Part shown: piece by piece, positions 59,810 through 64,000 of the stretch
How positions within the stretch are numbered: position 1 is the first letter of the stretch
Layout of the letters: every line of letters starts with the position of its first letter
Assembly (NCBI GenBank): GCA_949318235.1
Contig: OX439127.1
Coordinates: 28,240,613-28,304,612, forward strand
Direction of reading: 5' to 3'
From: Ecdyonurus torrentis
Taxonomy: Eukaryota; Arthropoda; Insecta; Ephemeroptera; Heptageniidae
Length of the DNA: 64,000 nucleotides
The notes under the pieces: generated by a model
The model's input: the letters and a program-made list of their open reading frames with translations, nothing else
Told to the model about the DNA's origin: nothing
Database searches by the model: none
Program-made: the position numbers and the translations under genes

Positions 59810-61190
59810 CACTGATTATCTGTGGTCAAATGATAATTCCCATTTTATTCTATACATTGTATGCCTTTAAAACATAATATTGGGGAGATTTTTTCTTTTT
59901 AAATTCTGAGTGCATCTCTTTCTTTGTATATTTTTATTATGTATGTAGTTTAATACATAAACTTGTTAGCCGGATGTAAGTAATTAAATATCTATACTAT
60001 CAAAAATTCAACAATATATAGTAACAAAAAAATTGTTTTATGATATAATTAATATGTAATTATAATTTTTATCATAATGATAAAGTTTTTAAATACTTAT
60101 AAAAACACGACAATAAAAAAAAGTAAATTAATGTATATTTTTGACCTCTTGTTGACAAGTTTAAAGTTCTATAGATCTATCAATTCTGTCATTTCAAAAA
60201 TTAAATATTGCATGGCATTATTTTTTAATTGCCATTTATAATTTATTGCATAACTTTTTACCACGCTAACTTTCATCTATTCCAAATGAATATCATTTTT
60301 TGTAATTGTTTAAATAGTGAACAAATTCATTCTTGGTCATAACATAAGTGTACAAGGTAAAATAAATGTTTGGTAACAGATTAAAATATGATGTTCCATT
60401 TATTTGGTTTACTATAGACCCCTTGCACATCCTTATGCTTTATCGCCATGATTGTGGTGCCTAATGCATTGTCCAGCATAGGGAAAACATCATTTCTCCT
60501 AACTTTTCACATAAAAAGAGTCAATTTCAATTGAACGAAGTTTTCTCATATTCTTCGAGCTTATTAGGAGCTAGAAATAAGGCTCTTATTGAGGTTTCAA
60601 GCTTCTTTGCTATTAAAAAAATAAAAATGAAATTTTTCCTATGCTGGCCTATGTATTCCTGACCAATAAAATAGCGGCTCTTAAATATGAGTGCAACCGG
60701 TCTATACTTACTTGCATTTTCTTGCATGACGTCAAAATTAGAAATTGTTTATCAATTTAATGCAAAATTTTGTTTGAAAGAAATTTTTATTAACCAGTAC
60801 ACCCACAAACTTGAAGTATAAAGTTTTTTTTTTTTAATATTTACAAACTCTTTTTTCCTGGTTTTTGGGCTCAAGGAATCCAATGGTAAACAAGAAACAT
60901 ATTTTAAGTATTTAAGAAGCTCAGGATCTTTTCAGGGTAACAACCTGGGTTCAGAAATCTGTTTCATACCTTTTCATATAAAATAATAATAATAAAACTT
61001 AGAAAGAAAACGACCCAATAAATTCTATTTTTCCTTGGTTTAATTTCTTAAGATTAATTGGCAATTAAAAGTAGTGGGGGAGGAGAGAAAAGTAAAAAAA
61101 TGCAAATTAAGTTGAAATAGGGTCTACTTAATTTAAAATTACCCTTGGTTTAAAAATTATTATCCGTTTACTATTTTTAAATACTTATTT
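59810..61190. other. Intergenic, mostly unannotated
   Basis: CCAGCATAGGGAAAA (60473) and TTTTTCCTATGCTGG (60636) form a small inverted pair. TGCATGACGTCA lies near 60724. No gene is seen. Confidence 0.4.
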
Positions 61191-61194
61191 AGTG

Positions 61195-61515
61195 ATCATA
61201 CGTATGAAAATAAACAAACGTGTAATAAATTTGGTTACATAAATTGTAATGTGACGATTATCATCAAATCATATACCAGTATCAAATCGAAATAATGGCA
61301 CAATAAAAATAATGTACCGTGTATTAGGAAATAAAATGAAAAAAAAAAAAAAAAAAAAACTGTTTCGTAACATCACACATATGTCAAATGTTGAAAATGA
61401 AATTTAACATCTAACTGACTAAACTGTAAAGCAGTTGGGTTGAATTAAGCAAAATTAACCCTCCCTTCTTTTTTGTGCCCGTAAGTTCTGACATCAAATT
61501 GCATCTTTCATTGAA
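61195..61515 (-). repeat. Orphan copy of collagen-gene intron 2 sequence
   Basis: On the minus strand this reads GCAATTTGATGTCAGAACTT, then TTCAACCCAACTG, CAACATTTGACAT, ACGGTACATTATTTT and TTTGATACTGGTATATGATT. In the same order these match intron 2 of C2, C3 and C4, and in part C1. None of the exons flank it. It is either a relic of a fifth copy or a mobile sequence that also sits in those introns. Confidence 0.55.
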
Positions 61516-61578
61516 TTTGCAGAGGAAAAAAATAACGATATAATACTCAAAAGAAACGGATTCATATGAGATTGCATA

Positions 61579-61684
<106 letters not shown>

Positions 61685-61689
61685 TATAG

Positions 61690-62600
61690 AGTTTATCCTT
61701 TAACTCCTTTCAAATCCTCACAAATTCACAAATTGAGGTTAAAAAAATGGAAAAGCTTGCAAGTTTTGGAATTCATGACGTCACGAAATCCAAGTCTACA
61801 ATACAAAATGATAAGAGTTTTGACTACTTTACAAGTTTTCTCCTCTGCTTGTGAGGAGTGTTCAGAGATATGATTGATATGTGATATGTCTCAGGATGTG
61901 ATGTATCAATAAGGATTATTATTATTTTTTATTTTTTTTTAGTGCAGGATCCCTTTAATTATCATTATAATAATAATTGTTTTTATTGATAATGTATAAT
62001 ATAGCCTTTATGTACCTAGCCTTCAAGTTTTTGACAATACTAGAATTTTGAATTTTAAAAATACGATTTCTACGATGAATCCTTTTTGGAACATTCTCAT
62101 TGAATATCGTTGTGATGTGAACAATGCTTGTACTCATTTGTTTATACTTTTAAAATAGATAGTGTTAAGTATTACACATATCGTGCATGCATCATAAATA
62201 CAACAGTTTTATTTTTACAGTAAAAACTTAACCTATTACAGCATTCATATCAATGTCATGCAGAATGTCATGTATGCAGGACCAAATTTGAATTTTATTT
62301 TAGAGTTAGTAGTAGAACAGTTTGCTGGTGGGTGGCAGCACCTATTTGCATTTCAAACAAGATATAATATAAATCTTGTTTCAAAGTTTGAACACAATTT
62401 TCTGACATGAAATAACCAAAGGTGTAAGAACTATACTTAGAAACAAGTCAGTGTTATAGTTTGTGAATTTCTGTCTTTATAAACAAGCTAAAAGAGAAAT
62501 GATTTAATATGCTTTCTAGTTTTTCGCAAATGATTTTTTTATATGGATAGCCAAATATAAAAGGGTATTCAATTGATATGAAAGCATTTAATATAAAACT
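61690..62600. other. Intergenic, nothing recognised
   Basis: AT-rich sequence with short frames only; no repeat or gene identified. Confidence 0.4.
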
Positions 62601-62607
62601 ATAAAAG

Positions 62608-62932
62608 AGCTGGTATGGCCGAGTGGTGAAGGCAGCTGACTTATAACTCTGAGCTCCTCACCGAGTACAGGTTCGAGCCACTGCTGGGTGCGTATACGTT
62701 GCATGACGATGCACAGTCTTCGGAAGGTGCTTGATTAATGTGATTGCACCACCAGTCTGCCTAGACATTTCCAAGGTTTCTCTAGGCTGTCATGTCGAAT
62801 GCCGGGCTGTGTAGTTAGGACGTGGCTAGCCTGTGTGTACTTTTCCATTGACTAAAAAGTCCGTACCTGTCGATTAGCCAATGTCTTGACCGGGTTTGCA
62901 GTTGGTGTAGCACGATAGCACAATATGGCAAG
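62608..62932 (+). mobile_element. tRNA-derived SINE (class II tRNA-like head)
   Basis: The head has A box TGGCCGAGTGG (62616-62626) and B box GGTTCGAGCCA (62670-62680), spaced as in a leucine or serine tRNA with a long variable arm. A GC-richer body of about 240 bases follows (CACCAGTCTGCCTAGACATT, then CTAGGCTGTCATGTCGAATG), with a TA-rich tail. Confidence 0.7.
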
Positions 62933-62946
62933 CAAATATATATATA

Positions 62947-63650
62947 CACTGTTAAAACGATCCGTAAAATTACGCTAAAAAAGCCAATTAAAACGGTAGA
63001 AATTGCAGAACGCCATTAAACGGCACATGCCGTTCTTTCCAGTTATGAAGCTTGCCGTAAATAAAAAAATCGCGTTATTAGTTTGTTAAAAAACGATAAA
63101 AAACGGGGTTTTTAGAAACGAAATAAAACGTGCCTCCCCGTTATTATGTTGTACGGATTCTTACCGTGTATTTTATCGTTCGCGATTCTAACGGGAAAAT
63201 AAGGGAGGGGAAAATTCAAGTGATATTCTCTTTATAATAACTTTTACACCTGAGAATAATACTTCTCCTCTATGGCCCAACGGCTAAGGCACTGGTCTTT
63301 GAATCCAATGTTGATGAGTTCGAGTCTCACAAGAAGTGGTATTTTTAACAAGAGTAAAAACTCTGTACATAAGTAACGACTTATACATTAAAATTTTAAA
63401 GATTTATTTAAAAAAACGGGATAAACCCGTAAATTCACGTTGCGCACCGTTCTGAGGAAAAATGCCAATCCCGTAGATTCACAAGAGGCAGCGTTGTGAG
63501 CGATGCCGTTGTTGTACGGTAAGAGGCGTAAAGTTGGCGTTCCTCCTTTTGCCGTTTTTGAAAATACGGACCGGTACGTAATCTAACAATTCGTACCGTC
63601 CAAAAATAACCGGCATTTTGACCGTATATCGACCCTGGATATTATTAACA

Positions 63651-63653
<3 letters not shown>
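62947..63653. mobile_element. 707 bp non-autonomous DNA transposon inside a (TA)n tract
   Basis: The ends CACTGTTAAAACGATCC and (inverted) CACTGTTAATAATATCC are flanked on both sides by TATATA. The subterminal regions are full of ACGGT, CCGTA and CGTAAA words in both orientations. It contains a tRNA-like segment (63266-63338). No transposase frame. Confidence 0.6.
63266..63338 (+). pseudogene. tRNA-Gln-like segment within a transposon
   Basis: A box TGGCCCAACGG (63273-63283), an anticodon arm resembling GGTCTTTGAATCC with loop CTTTGAA (anticodon TTG), and B box AGTTCGAGTCT (63317-63327). The acceptor ends do not pair, so it is not a functional tRNA. Confidence 0.5.

Positions 63654-63737
<84 letters not shown>
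63652..63737. repeat. (TA)n microsatellite
   Basis: About 80 bases of TA adjoining the transposon end. Confidence 0.95.
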
Positions 63738-63744
<7 letters not shown>

Positions 63745-63774
63745 ATACATATGTCTTTTTAATCATCCTTTTGA

Positions 63775-63862
63775 GCAACCTGCTATGTTTTGACTTCGGC
63801 TGTTTTCATGTCTGTATGTTTTCCTTTGCTCAATAAATATTTATTATTATTATTATTATGTA
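63775..63862 (+). mobile_element. Short LINE-like tail
   Basis: TTTTGACTTCGGCTGTTTTC and TTTGCTCAATAAATATTTATT followed by ATT units have the form of a retroelement 3' end. Only the tail is present. Confidence 0.4.
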
Positions 63863-64000
63863 TATAATATTGTTAAAAAATCTCTAAATATAGTTTCAAA
63901 TAATGTGTTTATATTTTCTTACCTATGTTGATACTAAATTGAGAAGTAAATTTACCTATGCTATGCAAATAACCTTATAATATTATTACTTATATAGAGA

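Overview
The window is AT-rich eukaryotic (animal) DNA. It has small exons with GT-AG introns, very long (TA)n and (CA)n microsatellites, and many short DNA transposons, SINE-like copies and truncated LINE tails. A chymotrypsin-fold serine protease homologue of the CLIP/phenoloxidase-factor type points to an arthropod. The lineage within arthropods cannot be fixed from this sequence.

Layout. 1-5.1 kb: a foldback copy, a 2.6 kb near-perfect palindromic element carrying a captured coding fragment, a hAT-type MITE, and a repeat that contains a decayed hammerhead ribozyme. 5.1-12.1 kb (+): eight exons of UTP3/SAS10, a small-subunit processome protein; its N-terminal exon(s) are not found here. 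Its introns are packed with nested TTAA-flanked MITEs and a second copy of the ribozyme repeat, this one with a complete hammerhead core. 12.1-15.7 kb: a 623 bp hAT-like element and more foldbacks. 15.75-19.27 kb (-): a six-exon secreted serine protease homologue (444 aa) whose catalytic Asp and Ser are replaced and which carries an unusual insertion of about 95 residues. 19.3-23.3 kb: AT-rich intergenic DNA with one decayed reading frame.

23.5-52.5 kb (+) is the most striking part: four tandem six-exon genes (called C1 to C4 here) for small secreted collagen-like proteins of 260-278 aa. Each has the same architecture: signal peptide, short acidic/basic propeptide-like segment, conserved module ending in FGSGEG (LGSGKG in C2), histidine-rich linker, then about 50 uninterrupted Gly-X-Y triplets with no C-terminal globular domain. 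All four share exon phases, a conserved promoter block with a TATA box, and repeated flanking DNA, so they arose by tandem duplication. The last exon is far more alike between copies than the introns, which suggests gene conversion. I do not recognise the family. Collagen plus a histidine-rich segment suggests a metal-binding secreted fibre, glue or matrix protein, but that is inference.

52.5-64 kb: repeats, including a four-part interleaved palindrome, a LINE ORF2 terminus, a tRNA-derived SINE family, two related TTAA foldbacks, and a DNA transposon holding a tRNA-like segment inside a (TA)n tract. No confident protein-coding gene was found there.

The UTP3 and protease genes are unrelated single genes next to the collagen-like cluster. 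Nothing in the sequence ties them functionally to it.
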